From Chitinophagaceae bacterium (GTDB lineage Bacteria > Bacteroidota > Bacteroidia > Chitinophagales > Chitinophagaceae), in contig JADJVB010000012.1 in NCBI GenBank assembly GCA_016710745.1, forward strand, positions 434,001 through 498,000: 64,000 bases of DNA, written 5' to 3'. This document shows positions 17,581 to 25,961 of the stretch, in pieces. The translations under genes were made by a program, and so were the position numbers. Below the pieces are notes generated by a model. It saw only the letters and a program-made list of their open reading frames with translations, was not told the DNA's origin and searched no databases. Within the stretch, counting starts at the first letter, position 1. Every line of letters begins with the position of its first letter.

Positions 17581-17652
17581 GAAAAGGGGGGAGAAAGTTA
17601 CTAAGCCTTTTCCCAAAAAGTTATAGACGGTTTTTAAGCGATCATTTCGAAA

Positions 17653-18759
17653 TCAATGCATCAACTCGTCAAGTTTGCTGATCAGTTTATTGCCAAATAA
17701 ATTTTTAGCAATGATTCTTCCGTCTTTATCCAGCAACAAATTGGATGGTATTGCCTTGATATAATATTGTTCAGATGTGGCGTTTTTCCAACCTTGCAGA
17801 TCACTTACCTGTTTCCAGATCAAGCCATCATCAACAATTGCTTTTTTCCATTTCGCAGCACCTTTTTCGTTGTCGTACGATACGCCAAATATTTCAAATC
17901 CCTTGGCCTGATATGCCTGGTATGCTTTAACAATATTTGGGTTTTCTTTCCTGCAGGGGCCGCACCAGCTTGCCCAAAAATCAACCAGCACATATTTTCC
18001 TTTCAACGACGAAAGACTTAATGGTGAACCCGTAGTATCTAATTGCGTAATATCAGGAGCAACCTGGCCGATAGCCACTGTTCTATATACATCTAACATC
18101 TTTTTTACCTCCTGTCCTTTTTCTGAAGCCTGAATAGCAGCATCCAGTGCCATATATAAAGGTTCCACTTCTTCGGCTTCGGCGTAATAGCCATAGTTTT
18201 CTGAAATAGCCATAGCGCTACGGATAGCGGATGGATTGGCCAGTACAAACTGCTTTATAAAACTGCGCTTGCGTTCGGTCATTATCGATTCCAGCGCATC
18301 CAGGCTATCCATGACCGGCTGGTTTTTATCCTTATAGGCTATATCGTAAGCGGCGTAATATTTATCTTCTTCATCCTTTACCGGTTTTAGAAATAGCGAA
18401 AGCTTTTTATCATCAGTATTTAACGGAGATCCGGATATAGTAAGTTCCTTCAACTTATCGCCTTTTCCGCTGATCGTCATTTTAACCGGCTCTACAAAAA
18501 ACCGCAGATTATCATCTTTATGATCCTTCATGGTTAAAAATGCCGTTGACGGTTTTTGAACCTGTCCGGTAAAAGTAAAAAAGCCATTTTTGATATTTAC
18601 CGAATCTTTTACGGCTCCGTTTTCACCATACACGGTCAGGTAAACTTTACCCTTTTTAACTTTTTCAAATTTCCCAAAAATACTATACGCTGAATCCGCT
18701 TTTTGAGCATGTGCGGCCACTATAGTAAATGCCAGTAACGATAAAAATCCTTTCTTCAT
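17653..18759 (-). CDS. TlpA-like thiol-disulfide oxidoreductase with N-terminal DUF4369
   Basis: A 368-residue exported protein: signal peptide (about 1-18, ending AHAQ), an N-terminal DUF4369 domain (about 25-130, IFGKFEKVKKGKVYL then DNLRFFVEP), a helical linker, and a C-terminal thioredoxin fold (about 230-368) with FWASWCGPCRKENP. The WCGPC pair and the AIPSNLLLDKDGRI segment with its cis-proline place it with AhpC/TSA-TlpA reductases that work in the periplasm on thiols, for instance during cytochrome c maturation. A haem-protein remnant lies just downstream of it on the same strand, which would suit that role, but the link is only positional. Confidence 0.9.
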   Translation of the reverse strand: MKKGFLSLLAFTIVAAHAQKADSAYSIFGKFEKVKKGKVYLTVYGENGAVKDSVNIKNGFFTFTGQVQKPSTAFLTMKDHKDDNLRFFVEPVKMTISGKGDKLKELTISGSPLNTDDKKLSLFLKPVKDEEDKYYAAYDIAYKDKNQPVMDSLDALESIMTERKRSFIKQFVLANPSAIRSAMAISENYGYYAEAEEVEPLYMALDAAIQASEKGQEVKKMLDVYRTVAIGQVAPDITQLDTTGSPLSLSSLKGKYVLVDFWASWCGPCRKENPNIVKAYQAYQAKGFEIFGVSYDNEKGAAKWKKAIVDDGLIWKQVSDLQGWKNATSEQYYIKAIPSNLLLDKDGRIIAKNLFGNKLISKLDELMH

Positions 18760-18820
18760 AGTTTTATAATTGTATGCCGAAGATATAGTAATTGAATTTG
18801 TGACTGTTTACCATTTATAA

Positions 18821-18845
18821 AAAAAACCTTTCCGTTTTGGAAAGG
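18821..18845 (-). terminator. Rho-independent terminator of the thiolase gene
   Basis: On the minus strand CCTTTCC, a 5-base loop, GGAAAGG and then a run of eight T. It starts 20 bases past the thiolase stop. Confidence 0.75.
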
Positions 18846-18864
18846 CTTTCAATTTAATTGACGA

Positions 18865-20043
18865 TCATATATTTTCGATAACCATGGCTGACGCACCTCC
18901 GCCTCCATTACATATTCCTGCCGCACCGTATTTGGCATTGTTTTGTTTAAGTATATTCAGGAGCGTTACTATTATCCTGGCACCGCTGCAACCCAAAGGA
19001 TGACCCAAAGAAACTGCGCCGCCGTTAACATTTACTTTAGCAGGGTCTAAATTCATGCGCTTGCTGTTTTCAATTCCAACCACAGCAAATGCCTCGTTCA
19101 GCTCCCAATATTCAATGTCCTCCATTTTTAAACCCGCTTTGGCAACTGCTTTTGGTACCGCCAATGCAGGTGTTGTAGTAAACCACTCTGGAGCCTGTTC
19201 AGCATCAGCATAACTTAAAATTTTTCCTATAGGTTTTAACCCCAGTTCGTCGGCTTTTTCTTTGCTCATTAAAACCAGGGCCGCAGCCCCGTCGTTCATC
19301 GTTGATGCATTGGCTGCTGTAACGGTTCCGTCTTTTTGAAATGCGCCTTTCAAAGAAGCTATCTTATCAAACTTAACATTGAAGGGTTCTTCATCTTTTG
19401 AGAAAATAACCGGGTCGCCTTTACGTTGCGGAATTTCTACCGGTACTATTTCGTTCTCAAATTTGCCGGCTTCGGTAGCAGCCTGACTGCGCTTGTAGCT
19501 TTCAACAGCAAAAACATCCTGGTCCTCCCGGCTAACACCGCAGGTAGATGCACACATATCTGCCGCCATCCCCATGGCTTTGCCGTCGTACACATCCGTA
19601 AGTCCATCTTTGGCCAAACCATCAATCAATTGTGCATTGCCGTATTTATTTCCCCAACGCATGCTATCCACATAAAAAGGCACATTGCTCATACTTTCCA
19701 TGCCACCGGCAACAATAATATCGGCATCGCCCAACAGTATACTTTGTGCAGCCTGTGCAATCGCTTTCATACCACTGGCGCAAACCTTATTTACTGTGGT
19801 ACAATTTACGTCATTGGGAAGACCTGCAAATTTGGCCGCCTGCCTGGCCGGCGCTTGCCCGAGATTGGCCTGAATCACCGAACCCATCAATACATCGTTA
19901 ACCAACTCCGGTTTAAGGCCGGCTTTTTCCAGGGCGCCTTTAATAGCAAAAGCACCTAATTGGGTTGCAGAAAATCCTTTTAATGAACCGCCGAAACTTC
20001 CTATGGGGGTTCTCACAGCCGAAATTATATACACTTCTTTCAT
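18865..20043 (-). CDS. Acetyl-CoA C-acetyltransferase (thiolase)
   Basis: A 392-residue thiolase. The acyl-accepting cysteine is C88 in NKVCASGMK; the second catalytic site lies in GHPLGCSGAR, and the C-terminal CNGGGGASAMVIE holds the third. Length and N-terminus (VYIISAVRTPIGSFGG) match biosynthetic acetoacetyl-CoA thiolases (AtoB/PhaA type), which join two acetyl-CoA or cleave acetoacetyl-CoA. No beta-oxidation or PHB gene is adjacent, so the pathway is open. Monocistronic: TACCTTTG box upstream, strong hairpin downstream. Confidence 0.93.
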   Translation of the reverse strand: MKEVYIISAVRTPIGSFGGSLKGFSATQLGAFAIKGALEKAGLKPELVNDVLMGSVIQANLGQAPARQAAKFAGLPNDVNCTTVNKVCASGMKAIAQAAQSILLGDADIIVAGGMESMSNVPFYVDSMRWGNKYGNAQLIDGLAKDGLTDVYDGKAMGMAADMCASTCGVSREDQDVFAVESYKRSQAATEAGKFENEIVPVEIPQRKGDPVIFSKDEEPFNVKFDKIASLKGAFQKDGTVTAANASTMNDGAAALVLMSKEKADELGLKPIGKILSYADAEQAPEWFTTTPALAVPKAVAKAGLKMEDIEYWELNEAFAVVGIENSKRMNLDPAKVNVNGGAVSLGHPLGCSGARIIVTLLNILKQNNAKYGAAGICNGGGGASAMVIENI

Positions 20044-20063
20044 ATAGCTTGAAATTTAGGATG

Positions 20064-20071
20064 CAAAGGTA
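20064..20071 (-). promoter_or_regulatory. TAnnTTTG box upstream of the thiolase
   Basis: TACCTTTG on the minus strand, 20 bases before the ATG. No TTG at the expected -33 distance. Confidence 0.4.
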
Positions 20072-20184
20072 AGAATTATCAAATTAGGGTTACCATCCTT
20101 TCAAAAAACCATCCCATTTCAGCCTAAACTACAAAGGTTGGTCACCTTGTTTATAAACCGGTAGTCCCTAATGTCTGTATAACA

Positions 20185-20213
20185 AAACAGGCAGATAAAC
20201 TATCTGCCTGTTT
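20185..20213 (-). terminator. Rho-independent terminator of the DUF6515 gene
   Basis: Perfect 13-bp stem AAACAGGCAGATA (20185-20197) / TATCTGCCTGTTT (20201-20213) with a 3-base loop, followed on the minus strand by TTGTTATA. It lies 23 bases past the stop of the 20236-21018 gene. Confidence 0.7.
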
Positions 20214-20235
20214 CGTATGTGCTTGTTTATCAAAT

Positions 20236-21018
20236 TTATTCAACCGTTGTCACTTCATAGCGCAATTGGTCACCTTCTATCACTTCTTTGTAATAAATAC
20301 CATTTGGCGAAACAAAATATTTCTGTTGATTGATAAGCTGCATTTTAGAATCCTCCGGTAATACATCATACCGGCTTCCCAAAACGGGGATGTTATCTTC
20401 AACCGTATTTATCACTTCCTCATCTGCAGCACCGGTATTCAAAACGCCATCGGTACCTGCAACCCGGTACCGGAGTTTATTGTTTTCCGTAATTTCTTCC
20501 TGGTAAAAAGTACCTCCAACCTGGTAATATTTTTGACCATCGATCACGGTAACCCGGGCATCGGAAGGCAATTTATTTACCGTTGCATTCAGGGGTGGTG
20601 CCACCACTTCGTATCCGCCGGTATTGTACGGGCGATAGTAAACCCCGTTGTTGTAGTAGTAGGGATTAGAACCCACATAAATCTGGCTGTACCCAAATGG
20701 CAAAACATTTATTCTGAATCCAAATACAGGACCAAAATGAACATAGGCACGCGGACTTCTATAAACAGAACGGACAACCGGCCGGTAAACAGGGGTTGGT
20801 CTGTAATAAGGCCGGTATACCGGGCGGTAAACAGTACGATAATTATAACGGGGCATAACCCTGATGGATACATGATTATTGTAGTTGCCATAGTGACGAC
20901 CGGAATTGTACTGTCCGCTATGCCGGCTGTTATTACGGTTATTGCCGCGTTGCGCAAACATACCGGTTGAGAGTAAAACCGCTGCACTAAACAAAACAGC
21001 TATTTTAATTTTATTCAT
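20236..21018 (-). CDS. DUF6515 family exported protein
   Basis: With the ATG at 21018 the protein has 260 residues and starts with a clean signal peptide (MNKIKIAVLFSAAVLLSTGM, then FAQ). An in-frame start at 21054 would add 12 residues ahead of the signal and is less likely. The mature part opens with a low-complexity region rich in Arg, Asn, Tyr and Pro (YRPVYRPYYRPTP and similar), then the DUF6515 core with YYYNNGVYYRPY and two copies of a strand-rich LPSDARVTVIDGQKYYQVGG-like module (about 150-200 and 215-260). Probably periplasmic or surface-attached. Function unknown. Confidence 0.8.
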   Translation of the reverse strand: MNKIKIAVLFSAAVLLSTGMFAQRGNNRNNSRHSGQYNSGRHYGNYNNHVSIRVMPRYNYRTVYRPVYRPYYRPTPVYRPVVRSVYRSPRAYVHFGPVFGFRINVLPFGYSQIYVGSNPYYYNNGVYYRPYNTGGYEVVAPPLNATVNKLPSDARVTVIDGQKYYQVGGTFYQEEITENNKLRYRVAGTDGVLNTGAADEEVINTVEDNIPVLGSRYDVLPEDSKMQLINQQKYFVSPNGIYYKEVIEGDQLRYEVTTVE

Positions 21019-21120
21019 ATAATTAATTTTATTTTTTAAAACTAAGCAAAACATGTGCTGAAAGATGTTAACAGTCGTTTTTTAACAGGTATAAAAACAA
21101 CTCATTAACATTTGTGAAAA

Positions 21121-21153
21121 TATCAAAACCCCGTATTACACAGGGTTTTGATA
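21121..21153 (-). terminator. Hairpin terminator of the 21170-21571 gene
   Basis: TATCAAAACCC (21121-21131) pairs with GGGTTTTGATA (21143-21153) across an 11-base loop, 17 bases past the stop of the minus-strand gene. The trailing minus-strand bases are TTTTCAC, a moderate T run. Confidence 0.55.
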
Positions 21154-21169
21154 TTGTTTGAGGTTTTAT

Positions 21170-21571
21170 TTACCAATTTTTCTTTTGGTAATTTCTGTTT
21201 CTGTCTCCAAACCTGTTCAACGGACTGTTAAACCGGTATACGATCTGGTCTATCTCCTGGTAGCGCTGTTCGTCCAGGTTGTTGATCAGGCGCTTTTTTT
21301 GAAACCAGCTCATGAATGCCCTGTTTCTAACCGACTGGATCTTGTAGTCATAGTCGCGGTTGATCTGGGCGATCTGTCTGTTTTTTTCCCTTGCGGTAAA
21401 AATATAGGCACCCCGGCGATCGAAGCCATCGTGGCCGAAATCCTTGTTGTTGGAAACATATACATCGTTTATTTTATCGTCGCCTCTGTCTCCCTGGCCT
21501 TTGTGGCCATACTGTGCAAATGCTGTACTCAACATTGCGGTAGTTAATAATAGTGTAAAGATTTTTTTCAT
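21170..21571 (-). CDS. Small exported basic protein of unknown function
   Basis: A 133-residue protein with a signal peptide (MKKIFTLLLTTAMLSTAFA, then QYG). The mature part is charged, with a predicted helical core (EKNRQIAQINRDYDYKIQS) and a basic end rich in Arg, Asn and Tyr. I do not recognise a family; it resembles other short Bacteroidota periplasmic proteins with repeated NRDYD-like helices. It shares strand and cell location with the DUF6515 gene next to it, but each has its own hairpin, so they are separate transcripts. Confidence 0.6.
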   Translation of the reverse strand: MKKIFTLLLTTAMLSTAFAQYGHKGQGDRGDDKINDVYVSNNKDFGHDGFDRRGAYIFTAREKNRQIAQINRDYDYKIQSVRNRAFMSWFQKKRLINNLDEQRYQEIDQIVYRFNSPLNRFGDRNRNYQKKNW

Positions 21572-21741
21572 AATTGTAAAATTTAATTGTGATCAATGCG
21601 TATAAGACCTTGCCTGATGAAAGCCGTTTACAAAAGATATGTTAATAGCAAACAGCTGTCTCAAAAAGCCATTCGTCAAGTTTTTAATATCATCTCAAAA
21701 ATTATTTATACATTGTTGCTTCAATTGCTAAAACTGTTTTC

Positions 21742-22086
21742 ATGAAAAAAATATTTATCGCAGTGCTGGTTGGTAGCGTTGCCCTGTTTGCTGCCTGTAC
21801 CAAAAAGGCAAGTCCCGCTAAAGTTGTTGTAAAAACTAATTACAATATCGACATTGTGCCTTTGCTTCAGGCGCGCTGCACACCCTGTCATTTACCTTCG
21901 CAAAAAGGTTTTAAAGCTAATTTTGAAAATTATGAATCGGCTAAAAAATATGCTGCCGATATGGTTACCAGGATTCAGTTAAATCCCGGCGACAAAGGAT
22001 TTATGCCATTTAAACATGCTAAATTAGCAGAGGAGGAAATTGCCGTGTTTAAAAAATGGGTTGCCGATGGTTTATTAGAAAAATAA
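21742..22086 (+). CDS. Cytochrome c-like lipoprotein, single haem
   Basis: A 114-residue protein with a lipoprotein signal: LFAAC, lipid-acceptor cysteine at residue 19. One haem-c site CTPCH (46-50) follows DIVPLLQARC, and a possible axial methionine lies in GDKGFMPF (M88). This is the short cytochrome found beside or fused to planctomycete-type (PSCyt1-like) and peroxidase systems, predicted to sit on the periplasmic face of a membrane as an electron carrier. It stands alone between two minus-strand genes, about 4 kb from the destroyed peroxidase-like gene. Confidence 0.83.
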   Translation: MKKIFIAVLVGSVALFAACTKKASPAKVVVKTNYNIDIVPLLQARCTPCHLPSQKGFKANFENYESAKKYAADMVTRIQLNPGDKGFMPFKHAKLAEEEIAVFKKWVADGLLEK

Positions 22087-22185
22087 AATGTAGCCTGAAA
22101 AATAGCAAGTCGGTATTCGTTATTTATCTGCACATAACTTTCCGTTTAGAACAACGTGTACGGTGCACCGGATAAAAACATCTTC

Positions 22186-23247
22186 TTAGTTTAACGACTT
22201 GATGCGGGGATCAACAGCCCGGTATAAAACATCTGCAAAAAAATTGATCACCATAAAAATAAAGGCACTTAATAATACCGAGCCCATCACCACCGGATAA
22301 TCCAGTTTTTCCAATGCATCAACTGTAATTTTACCGATCCCTTTCCAGCCAAAGATATATTCAATAAAAAAAGCGCCGGCCAGTAATTCAGCAAACCAAC
22401 CGGTAATAGCCGTTATAACCGGATTTAATGCATTACGCAAAGCATGTTTATAGATGATGGCCTTTTTTCCAAGACCTTTTGCATAGGCTGTTCTTATATA
22501 ATCCTGGTTCAATATATCCAGCATAGAACTCCGTGTTAGCTGTGTAATAATGGCCAGAGGTCTGATACCCAGTGTAAAAGCAGGCAGGATGAGGTTTTTC
22601 AGACTCAGGTATTTTTCACCGGTTACCTCGTCGACCTCAAACCAGCTACCGGTGAGGTTTAAACCGGTATACGCGTGCAGCACCACGCCGAAAAAAAACG
22701 CGATCAGGATGGCCATAAAAAAAGAAGGCGCCGAAATGCCGGCAATACTTGAAAAAACCGCCGTTGTATCCATCCAGGTACCTTTTTTAACAGCAGCGGT
22801 TACACCCAAAAAAATACCAACGAATGTTGCAAACAACATGGCCGCCATAGCCAGTAAAAGTGTACCGGGCAGTGCTTCCAGTAAAACCGATCCAACTTCT
22901 TTTTTAGTTTGATAACTTTTTCGCAGGTAAGGTAGTTTGATACCAACCTGGTAGTTGCCGGTATTATTACCGCCGATAAAAAATCCGGTCAGGTCTTTTT
23001 TTTCGATATCTGATTTTTTATGAACACAAACCGGCGACACATCATTAAGGTACAGAACAAACTGCTTCCATTTTGGCTGATCGAGGTACAGCTCGCTTCG
23101 GATATTATCCAGGGTTTTTTTATCACCGGTTTGGCCAACGATCATTCGGGCAGGATCGCCAAAACCCTGGAACATAATAAATACCAGTACCACCACGCCG
23201 AGCAGTACCAGCAACGAATAAACTGTTTTTTTTAAGATATAATTCAA
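22186..23247 (-). CDS. ABC transporter permease, DppB/OppB type
   Basis: A 353-residue inner-membrane permease of the dipeptide/oligopeptide/nickel class. It starts with the typical single helix (ILKKTVYSLLVLLGVVVLVF) and ends with five more; the EAA loop reads YIRTAYAKGLGKKAIIYKHALRNAL and the last segment ends AVDPRIK. A periplasmic region of about 80 residues after helix 1 is typical of DppB. No DppC, ATPase or binding-protein gene is adjacent. It follows the DoxX-like gene by 14 bases and is probably co-transcribed with it. Substrate unknown. Confidence 0.88.
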   Translation of the reverse strand: MNYILKKTVYSLLVLLGVVVLVFIMFQGFGDPARMIVGQTGDKKTLDNIRSELYLDQPKWKQFVLYLNDVSPVCVHKKSDIEKKDLTGFFIGGNNTGNYQVGIKLPYLRKSYQTKKEVGSVLLEALPGTLLLAMAAMLFATFVGIFLGVTAAVKKGTWMDTTAVFSSIAGISAPSFFMAILIAFFFGVVLHAYTGLNLTGSWFEVDEVTGEKYLSLKNLILPAFTLGIRPLAIITQLTRSSMLDILNQDYIRTAYAKGLGKKAIIYKHALRNALNPVITAITGWFAELLAGAFFIEYIFGWKGIGKITVDALEKLDYPVVMGSVLLSAFIFMVINFFADVLYRAVDPRIKSLN

Positions 23248-23261
23248 TACCGGGAATGAAT

Positions 23262-24368
23262 TTATTTATTGTGCGTTTTAAAATAATCCGTTGCTGCCCA
23301 TTTACCTTTAATAACGGGACCTGTCATTAAAAATAAAGTAGGGTTAACCCTGGCGGCAGTTTTAATGGCCGTTACATCGCAAACCAGGATCGGCAGCCCC
23401 TGAACATTGATCAGTTCCTTTGCCTTCGTGGGGTTTCCGGTTACCAGGTAAACGTTGTTTTTACTGCTTGCATAAAAACTTTTGAAGCCGGCACACCAGC
23501 TATCATTATCGTTATCAAAATCTTTGGCAAATAATAAAAAATAGTCTCCGGATTGACTGAGAATAGCCTCCGTTGAATCTATTCCGCTTTCGGTTTTAAG
23601 AATAAAATCATTAATGAGGGGAATATTGTTTTTTCCTTTTTCAACCAGTACCTGTTTGCGGTCAACAAACTCCCAACTGCTATCCGGCAACGCATCAACA
23701 GTAAATTCTTTCTTTTCGCCATTTTTGCTGTAAATAAAACTATAGTCAAATTTATCTGGAACCCCATCTGCCGGCATTTTACGCAACTCCAGTATATTAT
23801 TACCCGGCTTAAACGGCAAACAATCCTTCACCGGCAGGTGTTTTAATACATACATCTGCAATCCTAAAACAGCAAACAGCGATGTTAAAAATAAAATGAC
23901 ATTTAGGTTATCAGAAAAAACGGGTTTGATATATTTTCTGCCGGCAAGAATCAGCAGTACCAATACCAGCAGGATAATATCCTTTGTAAATGTTTGCAAG
24001 GCGGTTAACGGAATACAATCGCCAAAGCAGCCGCAGGCACGTATCTTACCACTAAATAGAACATAACTGGTTAAAAAAGTAAAGAACAGCATCAGTAAAA
24101 GCAATAACCACGAAACCATATTTTTTCGCCAGCCCAGTAACAAAGCTACACCCAGTACAACTTCCAGGGTGATCATCAATATGGAAAAAAGCAGGGCTTG
24201 TTCATTAAACCAACCCATCAGGCCGGGTAAAAAACCGCCCGATGCCCAGGCTTCAAAAAATTCCTGCATTTTATAAGCGAGACCCAACGGATCTATTGCT
24301 TTAACCAGGCCTGAAAATATGAAAAGTGCACCTACAACAATTCTGGAAATGTTTACAATCTGTTTCAT
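23262..24368 (-). CDS. BT_3928-type DoxX-like membrane protein
   Basis: A 368-residue protein with about five membrane helices in its first 170 residues and a soluble C-terminal part of about 200. The membrane part is DoxX/MauE-like (RIVVGALFIFSGLVKAIDP) and contains CGCFGDC near residue 112, a cysteine cluster that recalls MauE-type proteins involved in disulfide chemistry. The C-terminal part ends in a thioredoxin-like shape without a CxxC motif. In Bacteroidota this family (BT_3928) usually lies beside DUF1599 and folP genes, as here. Function not established. Confidence 0.82.
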   Translation of the reverse strand: MKQIVNISRIVVGALFIFSGLVKAIDPLGLAYKMQEFFEAWASGGFLPGLMGWFNEQALLFSILMITLEVVLGVALLLGWRKNMVSWLLLLLMLFFTFLTSYVLFSGKIRACGCFGDCIPLTALQTFTKDIILLVLVLLILAGRKYIKPVFSDNLNVILFLTSLFAVLGLQMYVLKHLPVKDCLPFKPGNNILELRKMPADGVPDKFDYSFIYSKNGEKKEFTVDALPDSSWEFVDRKQVLVEKGKNNIPLINDFILKTESGIDSTEAILSQSGDYFLLFAKDFDNDNDSWCAGFKSFYASSKNNVYLVTGNPTKAKELINVQGLPILVCDVTAIKTAARVNPTLFLMTGPVIKGKWAATDYFKTHNK

Positions 24369-24472
24369 AGTACCAATTGGGTTTTTAATATTTTAATTGA
24401 TTCAGGTTTAATCAGGTACTGTCACTCGTTTAAAGTATTAGTATGATTCAGGTCGCCCGGAGCGCCCCTACT

Positions 24473-25021
24473 CTATGACCTATGTTTCTCCTCGTTAATC
24501 AATATCAACCCAAAAGCTGCATAATTGATGATATCATAAAAATTAGCGTCGATGCCTTCACTGATGATCGTTTTGCCCTGGTTAGCCAATATTTGTTTGA
24601 TACGAAGAATTTTTGCCAAACTCAGGTCCACGAAACTTTCCTGGCTCATCTCCCGCCAGGCCTCTCCATAATCATGATTTTTATCCTGCATTAAACTTTT
24701 GGCAACCGCTACCTTTTCATTGTACAATCGTTCCACGGTTTCATACGGCAGGTCTTCCAGTTCATCATCTTTGATATCGAGTTGTATCAGCCCGATAATG
24801 GCGTAATTCAATATCCCTTTAAACTCACTTACAATATCATCGCTGATTTTTTGAATCCCGGTTTGTTGGATATTGCGGATGCGTTTTGCTTTAATATAGA
24901 TCTGATCGGCTACAGATATTGTACGGTACACGCGCCAGGAAGTACCATAGTCCTTCGTTTTCTGTAAAAAAATGGTTTTACAGCTTTCTATGGCCTGATC
25001 GTATTGTTGGTTCGTATTCAT
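24473..25021 (-). CDS. DUF1599 domain-containing protein
   Basis: A 182-residue soluble protein built of two similar halves, each with a KTKDYGTSWRVYR / KNHDYGEAWREMS motif followed by a LRIKQI-like helix. This is the DUF1599 layout, related to the nucleotide pyrophosphatase-like (MazG-like) helical fold by appearance; that relation is inference. Divergent from folP with 61 bases between starts and upstream of the BT_3928-type gene, an arrangement common in Bacteroidota. No biochemical role is known to me. Confidence 0.83.
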   Translation of the reverse strand: MNTNQQYDQAIESCKTIFLQKTKDYGTSWRVYRTISVADQIYIKAKRIRNIQQTGIQKISDDIVSEFKGILNYAIIGLIQLDIKDDELEDLPYETVERLYNEKVAVAKSLMQDKNHDYGEAWREMSQESFVDLSLAKILRIKQILANQGKTIISEGIDANFYDIINYAAFGLILINEEKHRS

Positions 25022-25082
25022 TTGTCGATGTGCGTTTGTAACTTAGCGCGATATTACTTCAAAAATAATTGAAAAAGATTTG

Positions 25083-25916
25083 ATGACCAGCATAAACTGT
25101 AAAGGAAAACTTTTGGATCTAACCGAACCGGTGGTAATGGGCGTTATCAATGCTACGCCCGATTCGTTTTACAAGGGGCATTTAAAATTGAAAACTGATG
25201 AACTGCTGGCTTTGGCCGGCAGAATGATCGCCGATGGGGCTGCCATTTTGGATATCGGAGGATTGAGTACCAGGCCGGGCAGTGAGCCGATCTCAGTAGA
25301 AGAAGAATCCGACCGGGTTGTACAGGTGTTGGGGAAGATACATGAATCGTTTCCGGAGACCATATTATCGGTTGATACCTATAACAGCACCGTTGCCAAA
25401 GATGCCGTTGCGGCAGGCGCTTCAATTGTTAATGATATCAGTGGCGGCCAAATGGATGAACATATGATTCCAACAGTGGCGGCTATGCAGGTACCCTATA
25501 TCTGCATGCACATGCTGGGCACACCGGCAAACATGCAAAAACAACCGGTATATGAAAATGTAGTGAGGGAGGTTTTAGATTTTTTTATAACCAGGATTGA
25601 CCTTTGTGCCCAAGCCGGAATTAATGACATCATCATTGATCCCGGATTCGGTTTTGGTAAAACGATTGCCCATAATTTTCAGTTATTAAAAGCGCTGGAC
25701 ATATTTTCGATGACCGGCAGGCCCGTATTGGCCGGCCTTTCGCGAAAAAGTACCATTTACAAAACATTGGGTATTACAGCCGAAGAAGCGTTGAACGGCA
25801 CTACCGTTTTAAACTGCATGGCCTTATTGAACGGAGCCTCTATTTTAAGGGTTCATGATGTAAAGGAGGCTGGGGAGGTGATTACCCTGTTTCGTAAATA
25901 TAAAGAAGCGCCCTGA
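25083..25916 (+). CDS. folP: Dihydropteroate synthase
   Basis: FolP condenses p-aminobenzoate with dihydropterin pyrophosphate in folate synthesis. The 277-residue protein shows all main motifs: VMGVINATPDSFY near the N-terminus, DIGGLSTRPGS, VDTYNSTVAKDAVAAGA, VNDISGG, IDPGFGFGKT and LAGLSRKS. The ATG at 25083 is used; a TTG three bases earlier is in frame but less likely. Divergent from DUF1599. A GC-rich hairpin overlaps its stop codon. Confidence 0.95.
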   Translation: MTSINCKGKLLDLTEPVVMGVINATPDSFYKGHLKLKTDELLALAGRMIADGAAILDIGGLSTRPGSEPISVEEESDRVVQVLGKIHESFPETILSVDTYNSTVAKDAVAAGASIVNDISGGQMDEHMIPTVAAMQVPYICMHMLGTPANMQKQPVYENVVREVLDFFITRIDLCAQAGINDIIIDPGFGFGKTIAHNFQLLKALDIFSMTGRPVLAGLSRKSTIYKTLGITAEEALNGTTVLNCMALLNGASILRVHDVKEAGEVITLFRKYKEAP

Positions 25917-25932
25917 TGTAAATTCAGGGCGC
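25908..25932 (-). terminator. GC-rich hairpin between convergent folP and FKBP genes
   Basis: GCGCCCTGA (25908-25916) pairs perfectly with TCAGGGCGC (25924-25932); the left arm includes the folP stop codon. On the minus strand TTCTTTATATT follows, so it could stop the FKBP transcript; on the plus strand no T run follows. Confidence 0.5.
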
Positions 25933-25961
25933 CTAGCAGAAAAATATTATTTAATTCCGGA

